Below are positions 1 through 11,500 of a stretch of 64,000 nucleotides of DNA, in pieces; positions within the stretch are counted from its first letter, which is position 1; each line of letters opens with the position of its first letter. The notes under the pieces are model-generated. The model had not been told where the DNA came from. It ran no database searches and worked only from the letters and a program-made list of their open reading frames with translations. The translations under genes and the position numbers were made by a program. The stretch is from Takakia lepidozioides (taxonomy: Eukaryota > Streptophyta > Takakiopsida > Takakiales > Takakiaceae): positions 18,290,001-18,354,000 of the forward strand of contig CM060731.1 in assembly GCA_030704615.1 (NCBI GenBank). Direction: 5' to 3'.

Positions 1-32
1 TGATCATGGCATTTTTTTTTTTTTTTGAACCC

Positions 33-737
33 ACAAATCCAAGAATTATGTCAATATTTTCATGGATTCTACTGTTTTATTTTTTTTGTTTCTATGATAA
101 CTAATCTATACTAGAATAACTATTAGATTTTTCTTGATTTATGCATAATAGTTTAAAATCTATTTGGTTACATTAGTTGTATACTTTAAAATTTCCCTTG
201 GTCCCTCAGTTATTTCCTACAATACTTCAATTCAAATTTCAAGTGTCCTTTGAATATTTGCATAAATTAATCTTGCTGTAATTTATGCACACTAGATTTA
301 AATATTTTCTGATCCATTAGTTATATACTTTTAAGATTTCTCTGGATCCCTCAGTTATTTCTCTCAATTCAGATTTATCAGTCCTTTAATTATATCAATT
401 TAAATTTATTTTGTTGCCTTGGTTATTTTCTTTCGGTTCCTCAGTAATATCTCGCAATTTCTCCAACACAAATTCTCAATTATACTCATCTTAATTTATC
501 TTGGATTTTTTAATTATATTTATCTACTCAGTATAGCGAGAATGTTTGTTTGTTTGTTTTAGATTCCAATAGAATCTTAATCATATTTTATTTTATAAAT
601 TATAATTAAATAACATATATTTGTACATAAAATAATTATATAACAAATCCAAAGAATTATCTCAATATTTTCATGGATTTTAATATTTTGTCATTTTTTC
701 TATTGATAACTAATCTATATTAGAATAACAATTAGAT
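33..737. repeat. Direct-repeat pair (about 95 bp) 610 bp apart
   Basis: Positions 33-128 and 643-737 share a long, mostly identical sequence that starts ACAAATCCAA and ends TTAGAT, with a few substitutions and small indels. The arrangement resembles the terminal repeats of a very small LTR-type element (TRIM) or an old segmental duplication. I saw no primer-binding site or target duplication, so the class is open. Confidence 0.5.
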
Positions 738-1550
738 GTCAATAATTCTAAGATTATAACTTCATTGTCTTGTTCAGCATTGGTCCATGATATTGTAAAT
801 GATACTAATATAAAAAGAAAACATCAACAAATTAATCATATTATGATTAAAAATGATAATAAGAAATCCAAACAAATGCGTTTCAAGAGGCTACCGGCTC
901 ATGACCCACCTGTTACTATGTTTGCATGTTCCAAGTTCATTGGTCATTTCAACCCATATAAATATCCATAAACATTGTTAGATTTAGATGAACATTTCTT
1001 AACAAATATGGAGATTTATATTGTAAACGATATCATGTACGCCATCTGAGTACCGTTACCTATTGTGCACTTCATCTAAAGTAAGGAAACAAAATCATTT
1101 TTGTCTCTTTGCCACATGGGAGGCTACTGTTGCATTTTCCTGAAAACATCAATTAGAATATAAATCCGACTATAAATCCAAACATTTGTCCAAAATGAAT
1201 TTTATTGGCTTCCCATGATTTTGTTAATATTCAATTATATGTTCGAAAAAAAGAAGTTATATGGAGAAGCACAAATTAGTCATATTTGCTGGTTCTCGAC
1301 AAATGCGGCAATGAGTCTTAAGAAAAATGCAAAAGCAACATGTATCTAATGAAGAACACAATCATGAAGAAAATCAAAATAATTTTGAAGATGTAAGAGA
1401 AAATATAAATAATTTTCATATGAAACTTCAATTTTCTACTACTAGGATCCACAGTTAACATTACATATGGACAGATACCAATGAAAATCAACAATGCATA
1501 TCTGGTGAGCAATAAAGTTCCCAACCAGGGCCAAGTCCCCTGTTCCTCCA

Positions 1551-1586
1551 AAAATAAAAATAAAATAAAATAAAATAAAATAAAAT
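1551..1586. repeat. (AAAAT)n microsatellite
   Basis: About seven tandem copies of an AAAAT pentamer, just downstream of the 3' end of the O-methyltransferase gene. Confidence 0.85.
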
Positions 1587-1805
1587 CTGGTGGTATAGAA
1601 GCCTATTGGACCATACTCTTGGCCTTGAAACTAGGTAATGTGTCAAAATATTGCCACATCTCACCTATTTTAAATGTTTGATAAGATTTTATCTCAATAT
1701 GAGGAGGAGCCATTATTTGAACTTTAAATACTCTTAAAAAAAATAAAAATACTCTCCACTGTTTTTAAGAAAAGAAAGCAAAGGGAGATGGCAGCAAAGC
1801 CAATC

Positions 1806-3857
1806 TCAGTTGGAGGCCTCCATGACAGCCATGAAATCCAGTTTTCTGATATGAAGCTTCGCAAATCCTGCCTCGGAAGCGAGCTGCCGAAACTCGGCTG
1901 CGTTCCTTTGACGGCCACTAGGAGTGAAGAGCATCATGATCAGATCGAACTGAAAAGCGCATAGGTCGTCGGATGTGGTTTGTGCAGGGATCTCGTCTGG
2001 CAGTAAACATTCCACCATGATCACTTTCCCGTTTGGCGGAAGAGCCTTATAGCAATTCTGGAGCACCTTCACACAGTGGGCATCGTCCCAGTCGTGTAAA
2101 ATCATCTGCCCATACCATCGACAGGTCAGTCAGATCTACAGAGCCTCGCCTGAGCTTCAAAGTGATCAGCAATCAGTTTGGATATGAATTCCAGCTAGTT
2201 CACTTATTTGATACATGGTTCCTAGCTGCAAGTGCTAACTTCGGGTCCGTATATGTATGACGTATACAAGTCTTCAGACTAATTGATCGGCGGTTCCTTG
2301 CAGGATCACTAGATTCGGTCATTGGGAAAACTAAATGTGGAAAATATGAGGAGGAACGTCTCGGAACACTGTACTTTAAGAAGCGCTGCATCGCAACCGC
2401 TTGGAACACTCTTGAACATATCACCTGCCACATGCTCCACACCTGCAGCCATGCCCAGATCAGATCTACTTAGGAGAATAAGCGTGCTGACTGGAGGTGT
2501 TCGATCAGTCAATATGGTAACAGCCTCCTTCACAAGTTGCGAGTTTTTACATTATAGCCTCACACTTGTAATCCATCGGCCTGAATTAACCTCCGCACAC
2601 ATGCAAGTGTTAACGCATCCCACCCGTTCAGGCTGCTACCGAACTTGTTCCCTTGGGCACAGGGTTTGGGACATAAACGTCCAGGGTTAATAGTATATTC
2701 AGTGACTGAGATCGATACACATTATCTTGAACTTGTATTGGAGGTCCAAAGTCCTCAGGCCACACCATGAAGACGAATTATGACACTGCTGAGAAATACC
2801 TACTGTTCATACTACTGGGCAACATCTGAAAAATTACTCTCCGGACAGACATGTGCACTCCCTGTGGAGTACACTTTCCAGTGACCATCGTCAACCGTTG
2901 CCCCTCGAATCATTGTACACATTTGTGCCGGAATTGCATACTTTTGTACCACTTACTGCCCACTTACTGGTGATCACTAAATCAGAGATCTGGCGAACTT
3001 GCACATTAGTTATATAATACGGGGTTTGTCTAGCCTTGCAGCCGGTGCTTACTTCAATTTGCGTCAAGGGTAGAAACTATACCAGTAATCAGGGGCGCAT
3101 TAGTCAGGACATGCGGGAGATCAAAGTTGATCCCATGGATGTGTGGGAATCGCTCCAAAATCCCCGCTAGAGTTGTCCCTAGACCTCCCCCAACGTCCAC
3201 CAGTCTGTCTACATCCGTAAATCCCCTATACTTGTCCAATAGCTCAGCCATGATTCGATTGGTGTGATCTGACATGGCGGCCTGAAAGGGCTTGTTAATT
3301 GCTGGATTGACTCCACAATACTCAAAGAGGTGCTTTCCACCATGTGCCTTAGCAAAGGGCTCCTCTGAACTTAAAACTGCAGCACAGAGAAATTGTTTTG
3401 CATCACCGTACTCCTTCCTTTGAAGAAACAGAGCAAGATTGCCGAGCGTACCACTCGATCGTTTTCTAATCAGAGCTCTGGACATGGGTGTCAAGCCATA
3501 GCGCCGTCTCTCAGGCGCAGATCCAGGCTTGCAGTCTGCAGCATCTGCAGAAATTTCAGTGAAGACGCCCTTGCAAGCCAGAATCCGAAGTAGGCGCTCT
3601 AGATTTTGTGGGCTTGCATGGTCGGATCTATTGGGTATGTGCATCAAAATTTCTTGGGCAGACATAGCTGGTCCGTCGGGTCCCGCAGCTGCGAGAATGT
3701 CTGGGACATCAAGTTGTAAGACACATCCCAAGGCTGCAGGAAAGGCCCAGCTTGATGCTAGCTCAAACACTGCTTGCTTTGCCCTCGCATTCTCCTCAAT
3801 TGTTTCTTCCTTCAAATTCGAAACTGCAATTTCCCGGCCATCATAGAGATCACCCAT
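1806..3857 (-). CDS. Caffeate/flavonoid-type O-methyltransferase (plant type I OMT)
   Basis: Three exons on the minus strand: 3857-3083, 2442-2375 and 2105-1806 (with stop). All junctions are GT-AG and in phase (1, then 0), giving 380 aa, about the family length. An N-terminal dimerisation domain (about residues 25-80) precedes the SAM-binding glycine-rich motif VDVGGGLG (220-227) and the FDLPHV motif (245-250). Exon 2 restores the family sequence GVEHVAGDMF, and exon 3 opens with MILHDWDD, whose His285 aligns with the catalytic base of COMT enzymes; VECLLP follows. The enzyme should transfer a methyl group from SAM to a phenolic hydroxyl in the cytosol. The actual substrate (caffeate, flavonoid or another phenolic) cannot be read from sequence. 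I see no frameshift or missing key residue. Confidence 0.92.
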
Positions 3858-3947
3858 GTATCAGCCCGATGCTTTCCCTCTGTCGAAGTCCCTCTGCTGG
3901 AATATAACACTAGAAGAGCCTCTCTCTTAAGACGTGTCTAAGATTTG

Positions 3948-3956
3948 CTTAAATAG
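3948..3956 (-). promoter_or_regulatory. Possible TATA-like element of the O-methyltransferase gene
   Basis: The minus strand reads CTATTTAAG about 91 bp upstream of the ATG at 3857. This is a plausible TATA-like sequence at a typical distance, but the match is loose and no transcription start can be seen. Confidence 0.3.
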
Positions 3957-4689
3957 AGCCATGTGCAAATGAAAAAGAAAGACTATCCTTGCAAAGAGCA
4001 CTAGTACAAGCACTCAATCCCTCCTAATCACACCTTTTGTCCGGATTGCTCCAGCGTACCTTCCTTTCCAGCGTGGCCAGCCCTTTATATCATGCCTTAT
4101 AGGATCCCCCCCATGAGAAGGTAAGTAGTAGCCCTTCTGTATCAAGTGACATCATAAGTTACGCTTGAGCAAGAGTCCGCATTTTATTTCATATATACAT
4201 AGCCCTGGTCATCTTGCCTGCAGGTTCAATCTTAAATTTTCTTCTCATTTGATTTATGCTTTATTCACAGTGACATGTGGCGGCAACTTTGGTTAAGTGC
4301 AAAGACTTGAAAAATCTGTAACACAGCAGAGAATAGTGGTTTGAAAAGTTGAACATTGTCTGGAGATTAAATGCATGTTATATTCAACACTTCGGTCCCC
4401 TGTCCAAAAAAAAAAACAAAAAGAGAAAACACTGGTGGCGTGAGAACATGGTCTGCCACAATATCAGAGGGATTGAGCAGTCCAATGAGAAGATGCTTCC
4501 CAAGGAGCTTATGGATGATAGGACTGAATTGAGATAGGCTAAGTCCATTGTTAAAATTTCTTTGGAAAAAGATAAACAAGAAGGGGCTCTGATAATGGTG
4601 AACTGCACCGGGCCAACGAGACCACAGCTTTCCTGGGTCAGAAAATGCATGGAATTCATGCAAGCCCTGCCTTGCTTAAGGGTTAATAG

Positions 4690-5197
4690 CAGTGTTGTTC
4701 TGGTATCAGGTTCAGGACATACCAGACTGGTCCTAGTAACAGACGTATCACAAAACTTTTATACCAGTCTGGTCTATATGGTGGATGTACTTTTTTCCAA
4801 ATATTGGTATGAGTATCATGACATACAACACCAGCTGGTATGAGATATCAACTCTGGTATCATTCCAAAGCCATCTTGAATTACAAGTTTATCACATAGC
4901 AAGTATCAAGTGAAAACAAATACAATGCAAATAAAGAAATAAATATACATAAGTACAAGTATGTAGGCATATGTACACATAGATTAGTATAATACACATA
5001 CCAGAGTAAATGAGGAAGAGGAGAGGGGGGGGGGGGGGGTGTTTACTTGTATTGTGGCTGGTATGAAAAAACTGATACCAGCCTGGGTCCTGGTATACGA
5101 CCAAGTATTCTCCCAAATGATACCAGACTGGTCTGGTATTTAATACCAGTCCATATACCAGTCCTTCACCTATATACCAGTCTCCAGACCATCACTG
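4690..5197. mobile_element. Non-autonomous hAT-like DNA transposon (MITE) with 8-bp TSD
   Basis: The element starts CAGTGTTGTTCTGG and ends with the inverted counterpart (its reverse strand starts CAGTGATGGTCTGG), so 12 of 14 terminal bases pair. It is flanked by a perfect 8-bp direct duplication GTTAATAG at 4682-4689 and 5198-5205. Terminal CAGTG plus an 8-bp duplication is the signature of the hAT superfamily. The 508-bp interior encodes no transposase, so it would depend on an autonomous relative. About fourteen copies of ATACCAG or its complement CTGGTAT fill the subterminal zones, as expected for hAT transposase binding sites. A run of about 12 G lies near 5027-5038. Confidence 0.85.
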
Positions 5198-5369
5198 GTT
5201 AATAGTTAATAGATCTTGTTTTTTTTTTTTTTTTTTCCCCTCCGGTTATTGTACTGTCAGTCAATAGTGATACCTGGCGGGCCTATGGTAGGGGCCACAG
5301 TGTAGAATAGGGTTCACAGCTTAATGTTCTACTCCATTTCACATCCAAATCTAATCATCCATCTGCGTT

Positions 5370-5383
5370 AAACCCTAAACCCT
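5370..5383 (+). promoter_or_regulatory. Telo-box upstream of NRPA1
   Basis: The sequence AAACCCTAAACCCT lies 106 bp upstream of the NRPA1 start codon. Telo-boxes (AAACCCTA) are established promoter elements of plant ribosomal-protein and ribosome-biogenesis genes, so the position fits a Pol I subunit gene. Whether it lies in the promoter or the 5' UTR is not visible. Confidence 0.6.
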
Positions 5384-5488
5384 GGGCAATTCTGAGTGAA
5401 TTCTGGGGTAGCACTTCCTGAACAATCTCAAGCAAGGAAGAGAGTGATTGTGATGCTGTGTCGAACTTCTTCAAGGAATTAAGCAGCC

Positions 5489-5529
5489 ATGAGCCGCCTT
5501 CAGGGCCGCCCAGAGGTATTCCTCACAAC

Positions 5530-5583
<54 letters not shown>

Positions 5584-8500
5584 AGTGTTGTAGTTTCATG
5601 TGCACGGCAAAATAATGGATGGTTTATCTGTCAGTATGAGTTTATAGGAAACTCAGGCGATTATTTGTTATTCGAACTTCGAATCGCTTTTACAGTCTGT
5701 ATCCAAACTGTTAGAAGATGAATGGCATTGGCATCTATTGCAAGCAAGACAACAACTTTGACTATGGTTTTTTTGTGGCAGGTGGTGTGCAAGGTGGTAG
5801 ATGCAGTAGGATTTTCTTTCTACACAGATGAGGAAGTGCATGCCATCAGTGTGAAGCAGATTACTAGTCCCATATTGTTGGACGACTTGCGGAACCCTGT
5901 TCCCGGGGGCCTTTATGATCCAGCACTGGGGCCACTTGACCAGAGAGGAGGGTATGCCTATCCCCATCTTTATGGAAATTAGTTTCATGAACTTATGATG
6001 ACACCTAATTATTTGCCTCTGGGTTAAGGCGTACTTACAAATAGGAATCTCTCTATGAAGACTGCCGTTCTCTGCCCTAGGTCTCCAATTTTTTGAAATT
6101 TTGGGCCAATTTCTTCGAGAGCCAGTTTCTTGGACCTGAGCATCAGTGTTTTACACCGAATTTCATACACAATGTGAATAGCGAATGTTCATTGGATTGG
6201 TTCATAGTTGGGCAATCCCATCCACACTAGGAGGGAAATTTTGGCGACCAGAGAGTGCATTTACTTCCTATGACTGAGTGCAGTCCTGAATCCCCCAGGC
6301 ACTAATTTTATCTTGAGAGTTATTTTGTCTTCACTGATTCCTTGTGTTGCTTCTCATGTGCTCTGTGTCCTTGCTTCTCATGTGCTCTCTGTCCTTGCTT
6401 CCCATGTACTCTGTAGCGGTCTACGAACCAATATAATTCGGTCGCGAAGTCTTGTTTTGGGGGTTGTAGAGATTGTGGGTATGAGCTTGCATTAGTTGAA
6501 AAGTCATTTGATTGATGTTTGTTGGCAGCTGTGTAAATTGTGGGAGAGCAGCCGTGCATTGCCCGGGCCACTATGGCCATATTGACCTCGTTCTGCCCGT
6601 CTACAATCCTTTGGTGTACAAAAAATTGGTCAAGATTCTCAAATGCATCTGTCTCTTCTGCCACCATTTCAAGATGCTTGAGAACAGGGTACTTTCTTTG
6701 TCTCTCTCTCTTTTGGTATGTGTACACTTTTTCTGTCCAAATTGGGCGCGGGGTCTATGGCCACAAGGCTACTGCAAACAAAGTCTTATGAGTGCATTCT
6801 TTTGGTTTGTCTGCTGCTTGAGATCTATGTCCACAAGGCCATTGCTCTGCAGTCCATTAGTACAGTCTGTCTCTCTCTTGCTTTTGTCCTTTCAGAAGAG
6901 AAGAATATGATCTTTTCTCTGGATGGGATCCTCCACAGCAATAGTCACTGTGTGCTCTGTTACCAGGGACATTGAGTGCTGTTAAGTATAGAAATACTAA
7001 TGTGGTATACATGCATACTTCTTGGACAGGTCAGTATGTTTGCAAGAAAATTAGAACTCATATCGCAAGGCCGGATGGTGGAGGCAGCAAGGGTGAGAGT
7101 GGAAAATGGCGAGGAAGGGGAAAGGCCTGTCTCAGATGATGAAGTGGACATGGCAGATGAAGACAGGATTGCGCACTGTGATGCACCTGGAAGGACGGAT
7201 GGGGGGCGCAGGAGATCACAGTGGACATCCACCCAAATTGCAGCTGCTAGAGAAGTAACACGCCAATTTCTGGAGGAGACACCAAAGACTAAGTGTGAGA
7301 ATTGCTTGGCACATGTACCAGTCATCAAGCAGTCCGGAGTTGGCAAGATCTTTCAGGTGGGTAAAGCTTAGGCTCCGGTTCAGAGGAATTTGATAAATCT
7401 TGCATTTGACCAAGTGTGCGAGGGAATCTGTCCCCATGTCTAAGAATAACGCAGTAGTTTTAGTCAGATGCGATCGTGGGTGCTGAACCTTCTGGATTGC
7501 TCCTCCTGTTGGGAAATGATTCTTACTGCAAAAATCAGTGAGGATGTTTCGGAATGGTTGTGAGAGCTTGGTGGCGATATGATGATGATGATGATGCCGA
7601 TGCTCTTCTGGATGTAACTCTGACTAAGATATGAAGCAATAGAAGTGTCATAACCGTGAGACAAAAATCAGGGATACCTGTGCTTTCTATACTGCAGTCC
7701 GAATCTATATGGAATTGGATGGTATGGATGTGGATGATGGGTCCTATGATTGTTATGGAAGTAGTTGGGCTGATGACGGAGCTGATCGTAATGATGCTCT
7801 TGCCCATTCAGGAACCTCTGGGAAATAATTTTCGATCAAACAACCTTATGCGAGGCATCAAAAGAACTGTGACCCTTCAAAGTTCTACGACGAAAGCTGG
7901 TTCTGAAAATGGTGAAGAGAATGAAATGGAGGTTGATGTGGAGCTGAACGAAGGCATGGAGGTTCATGATTCTGAAAAACTTGATACAGATGGCATGGAT
8001 GCAGGCGGGAAAAGTCGGAGTGCAATGAAAGGAAAGGGAAAGAAGGGAAATGGCCAAATCAAGGCCCCTGGTATTAATTTGGACGAGTATGAGCTTTGGA
8101 GCCAGAAACTATTCCTCACTACATATGAGGTAAAAATTTGTATCACTTGTAGCTGTAACTTGTGATTCTGGATGGGATACTAAGGTATGAAATTTTGCAG
8201 TCAAAATGTTTAGTGAACAGAGAGGTTTTGGTGCCACCCTGTCATTCTGACCAATAGACTCCTTCTCTTGCGACTGGTGAGGTGCTCTGCAACAACCTTC
8301 TCTTTCGTCAAAGGCAGGGACCTTTAGGCCATGCCTGCATTAGCATCCAGTCTCTCTCAGAGTTCAAATGTTGCTGCAAGGCTTTAGCAACCTGTGATGC
8401 ACCTCGGTGAACCTCTGATGGCCACATTTGACATGAGTATAACTCAGTAGTGCCTTGCCTCCTGCCCCCTAAGTCTGTCTCTCTCCCCCTTAGGCCTCCC

Positions 8501-11500
8501 ATGGATGTAATCATCCCTTCTTACTTTCTCCCTCTTGTTTGTCTGTTGTTCTATGGGTCCTTGGGGCTGCACCTTGGATGTTATGAAAGTTAGATGTTTC
8601 TTTTCTTCTTCTCTGCTCCCTTCAAGATTGAGTATCTGTGATACTGTAGCAACATTTGTCAGCCACATGATTTTTAGTATGAAGTCAGGAAGGTGCTTTA
8701 ATCAACAGTAAGTTCTCCTGGAACTGGATTGTCGTTGGCCATGTTCCAGTACTACAGCAATTTTGGGATTATATACTCGAATCCTCATACCCCAGAACCA
8801 TAGTTTCCTGCAGGGACTGCATGTATGCTCAACATTCCGGGGTCTCTTGCCAGTAGGCAAAAAGCAAACAAGTTAAAAGAGTATAACTTCTATCTCTGTT
8901 GTTAGGAGGAAGCAACTTCATCATTAATTGCAACCTTTCCAATCGAAGCAATCCTGTCTCTCTGTCCTCTTCATCGATAAGTCTCACTTTGGAGATGACA
9001 TGTTTTGTGTACATTTATTTGCCCCTTTGGTCTGAATGGTGAGACTTTGGCTGTGTCAGGTGAGAGAACATATGCGATTAGCATGGGAGAAGGAAGAACG
9101 TATTTGCTCGCTCATTTGGGGAATGGCAGAGGATCAAAGGCATGCCTCGCCAAAGCAGTGGAAGACTGGCTCGGCCATGTTTTTCTTAAACAGTATTCTG
9201 GTCACCCCTAACAGGTTCCGACCCCCCAATAAGATGGATGATAATGTATGCTCTCTTTCTTTCCCTCTTGGCATCACCCTTGGCATCTTTCTCTCTCTCC
9301 CTCTCTCTCGCTCTGATGTTGTACCAAGGTAAGTCCCACTACCAGAGGGAGCCCATCACAAAAGTAGTGTCTGTTCCCTTTTGTTCCGCCCAAACTGGGC
9401 GCGGGGTCTATGGCCACAAGGCTACGGCAAACGTCTGATGAGTACATCTCTCTCTGATGCTACCCTCGGCACTAGACTGAATTATAAACTCAGGGTGGGG
9501 AGTCTACCTTTGAAGAATAATAAGATGCAGAGAGGAAAGGCAGATTGTCATTGCCTGAGATGCGGGTGGCCCGAAGACAATTCTTTTCTCTACTATAATG
9601 TCCAGGGTATTCTCATTAGAGAGCGACTCTCTTCAGGACCATCGAGAACATATTCCCTGCACCTCTGTGCACCGACTTCCAAAATCTCAAGGCTTGAGCC
9701 TAAAGCCCTGGCCCTGTTGGGGTCTAATTGCTGGGCATAGCAGATAGATGCTTGTGTGAAGGGCTTTCTGGAGGAAATCTGGAAAGCCTGAAACAAGGTA
9801 AGTCCCACTGCTGGAGTGAGCCCCTCACAAAGGTAGTGTCTGTTCCCTCTCGCTCCGCCCAAACTAGGCACGTGGTCTATGGCCACAAGTCTACAGCAAA
9901 CAACCTCTCATGAGTATAGTCTCTCTGGTGTTATAAAGTTTGTTCCTTTCTGTTAAGGACTGCTTGTCAAGGTCTCCACGACACTACATTTTTGTGATGG
10001 TAGTGAGCCTATTCAGCTCTCATCCATTTCCCCTCCTCCTTCTTACCTTTTTGGCTCCATCTAAGTTTGCATGCCACAGGGCTACAGCAATGGAAGTCCA
10101 ATTAGTATACACACACTCTCTCAACTCTGCATGCTTCCTTACAAGTGTTTTGTGCTGTACCCTGCAGTTATTAGAACATCCACAGAACGTTGTCTACGGT
10201 CGATTACTTCGGGCGAACCTTTCACTAACAGAATCCACAAAAGTAAAGAAGGCAGACGATGGGTCCACTCAGAAAATTAACATAACACAATCAACAAAGC
10301 TGTGGTTGGACCTTCAAAATGAAGTATGTGCTCTTCTTGACAGCACCACAGGTATCGATCTGAATGAACGCGACCTCAACCCATTGAAGTCCATTGAGTT
10401 TAGAATGTTATATTTATTGGTGCTGAAAGCCTCTTGGGGCTCTGGAGGACATTGTTGCTGTTTCGTTTAAATGGGGGGACTTGCTACAGCAGATTATTCT
10501 CATCCAAGAATATGCTCCTAGGGCCTGCACAAACCAATAGAGTAGCAGGCTTGCAGGCTTCTCTGACATGAATATCTCATATGTGATCCACCAGTCTTAG
10601 GTCAGTGACCTCACTCCAAATTTACTGTGTTGGTTTGGGCACCAGCCACGGGGCTGGGTCGTGACCAAACAGGTGGGGGAATCCGGCAGCTACTAGAGAA
10701 GAAGGAAGGGTTGTTTCGCATGAATATGATGGGCAAGCGTGTCAACTATGCCTGTCGCTCAGTTATCTCTCCAGACCCCTACATTGCTGTGAACGAGATT
10801 GGAGTCCCTCCCTACTTTGCTACTCGTTTGACTTACCCAGAGGTATATTTCGTTTCTGCCCTTCTATGACTGTCCCTGCATTCTGATCTTGTGTAAGGAG
10901 TGGGTGAGAAATTTCTGCTCACGGTTTCCGTGGTAGTAAAATGATCTAACCCTTTGATCTTCTCCGCAGAGAGTGACACCATGGAATGTACAGCAAATGA
11001 GAGAGGCCGTGGTGAATGGACCCCAGGTGCACCCGGGGGCAACGCATGTGGAAGATGAACAAGGAGGCATTGTGAACTTGACTAATCTGGCCAAGTTCAA
11101 GCGTACAGCGCTTGCCAAAACCCTCCTTTCCACTCCAGGGGCAGCAGCTGGAAATCCGTCAGGAGGAACTGCAGTGGGAAATCTTGATGTAATCAGGGCT
11201 GTTGGAAAGACTGTGTATCGACACCTTCGAGACGGGGACGTTTTACTGGTCAATCGACAAGTTCGTTCTATCCTTCTGGCCGTGTCTTTTATAGAACTAG
11301 CAGCCTGTTGGTGGACATGGCTTGTTATCTTTCTTACCTTATGGCAGGTATGGTTTTTCTCAAGGACCCATGAAGTGCACTGTTCTTTACATTTTGTCTG
11401 TTATCATGGCCAGCCAACACTGCATAAGCCGGGAGTAATGGCGCATCGAGCTCGTGTTCTCAAGGGCGAGAAAACATTGCGCCTGCATTATGCTAATTGC

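Larger units (their letters stand above)
1..1805. other. AT-rich intergenic region with diverged repeats
   Basis: No supportable gene is seen here. The stretch is very AT-rich. It contains a pair of about 95-bp direct repeats at 33-128 and 643-737, and a diverged tandem repeat of about 143 bp across roughly 160-440, marked by the phrase CCCTCAGTTATTTC. An (AAAAT)n microsatellite lies at 1551-1586. Short open frames (for example 765-971 and 1318-1551) have low-complexity composition and no recognisable domain. Confidence 0.7.
3858..5488. other. Intergenic region between the OMT gene and NRPA1
   Basis: The two flanking genes are divergently transcribed from this spacer. It holds the hAT-like element at 4690-5197 and the telo-box at 5370-5383, both listed separately, plus T-runs. 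No other gene is seen; the short ORFs at 4349-4843 lie partly inside the element. Confidence 0.75.

Noticed and set aside
7690-7811. Acidic open frame ([17 protein letters not shown]) at the end of NRPA1 intron 4
   Set aside because: It looks protein-like and has an acceptor-like CTGCAG before it, but it ends in a stop and cannot be joined to exon 5 without an impossibly short intron. Exon 4 joins exon 5 directly in phase at 7812. It may be an old exon piece.
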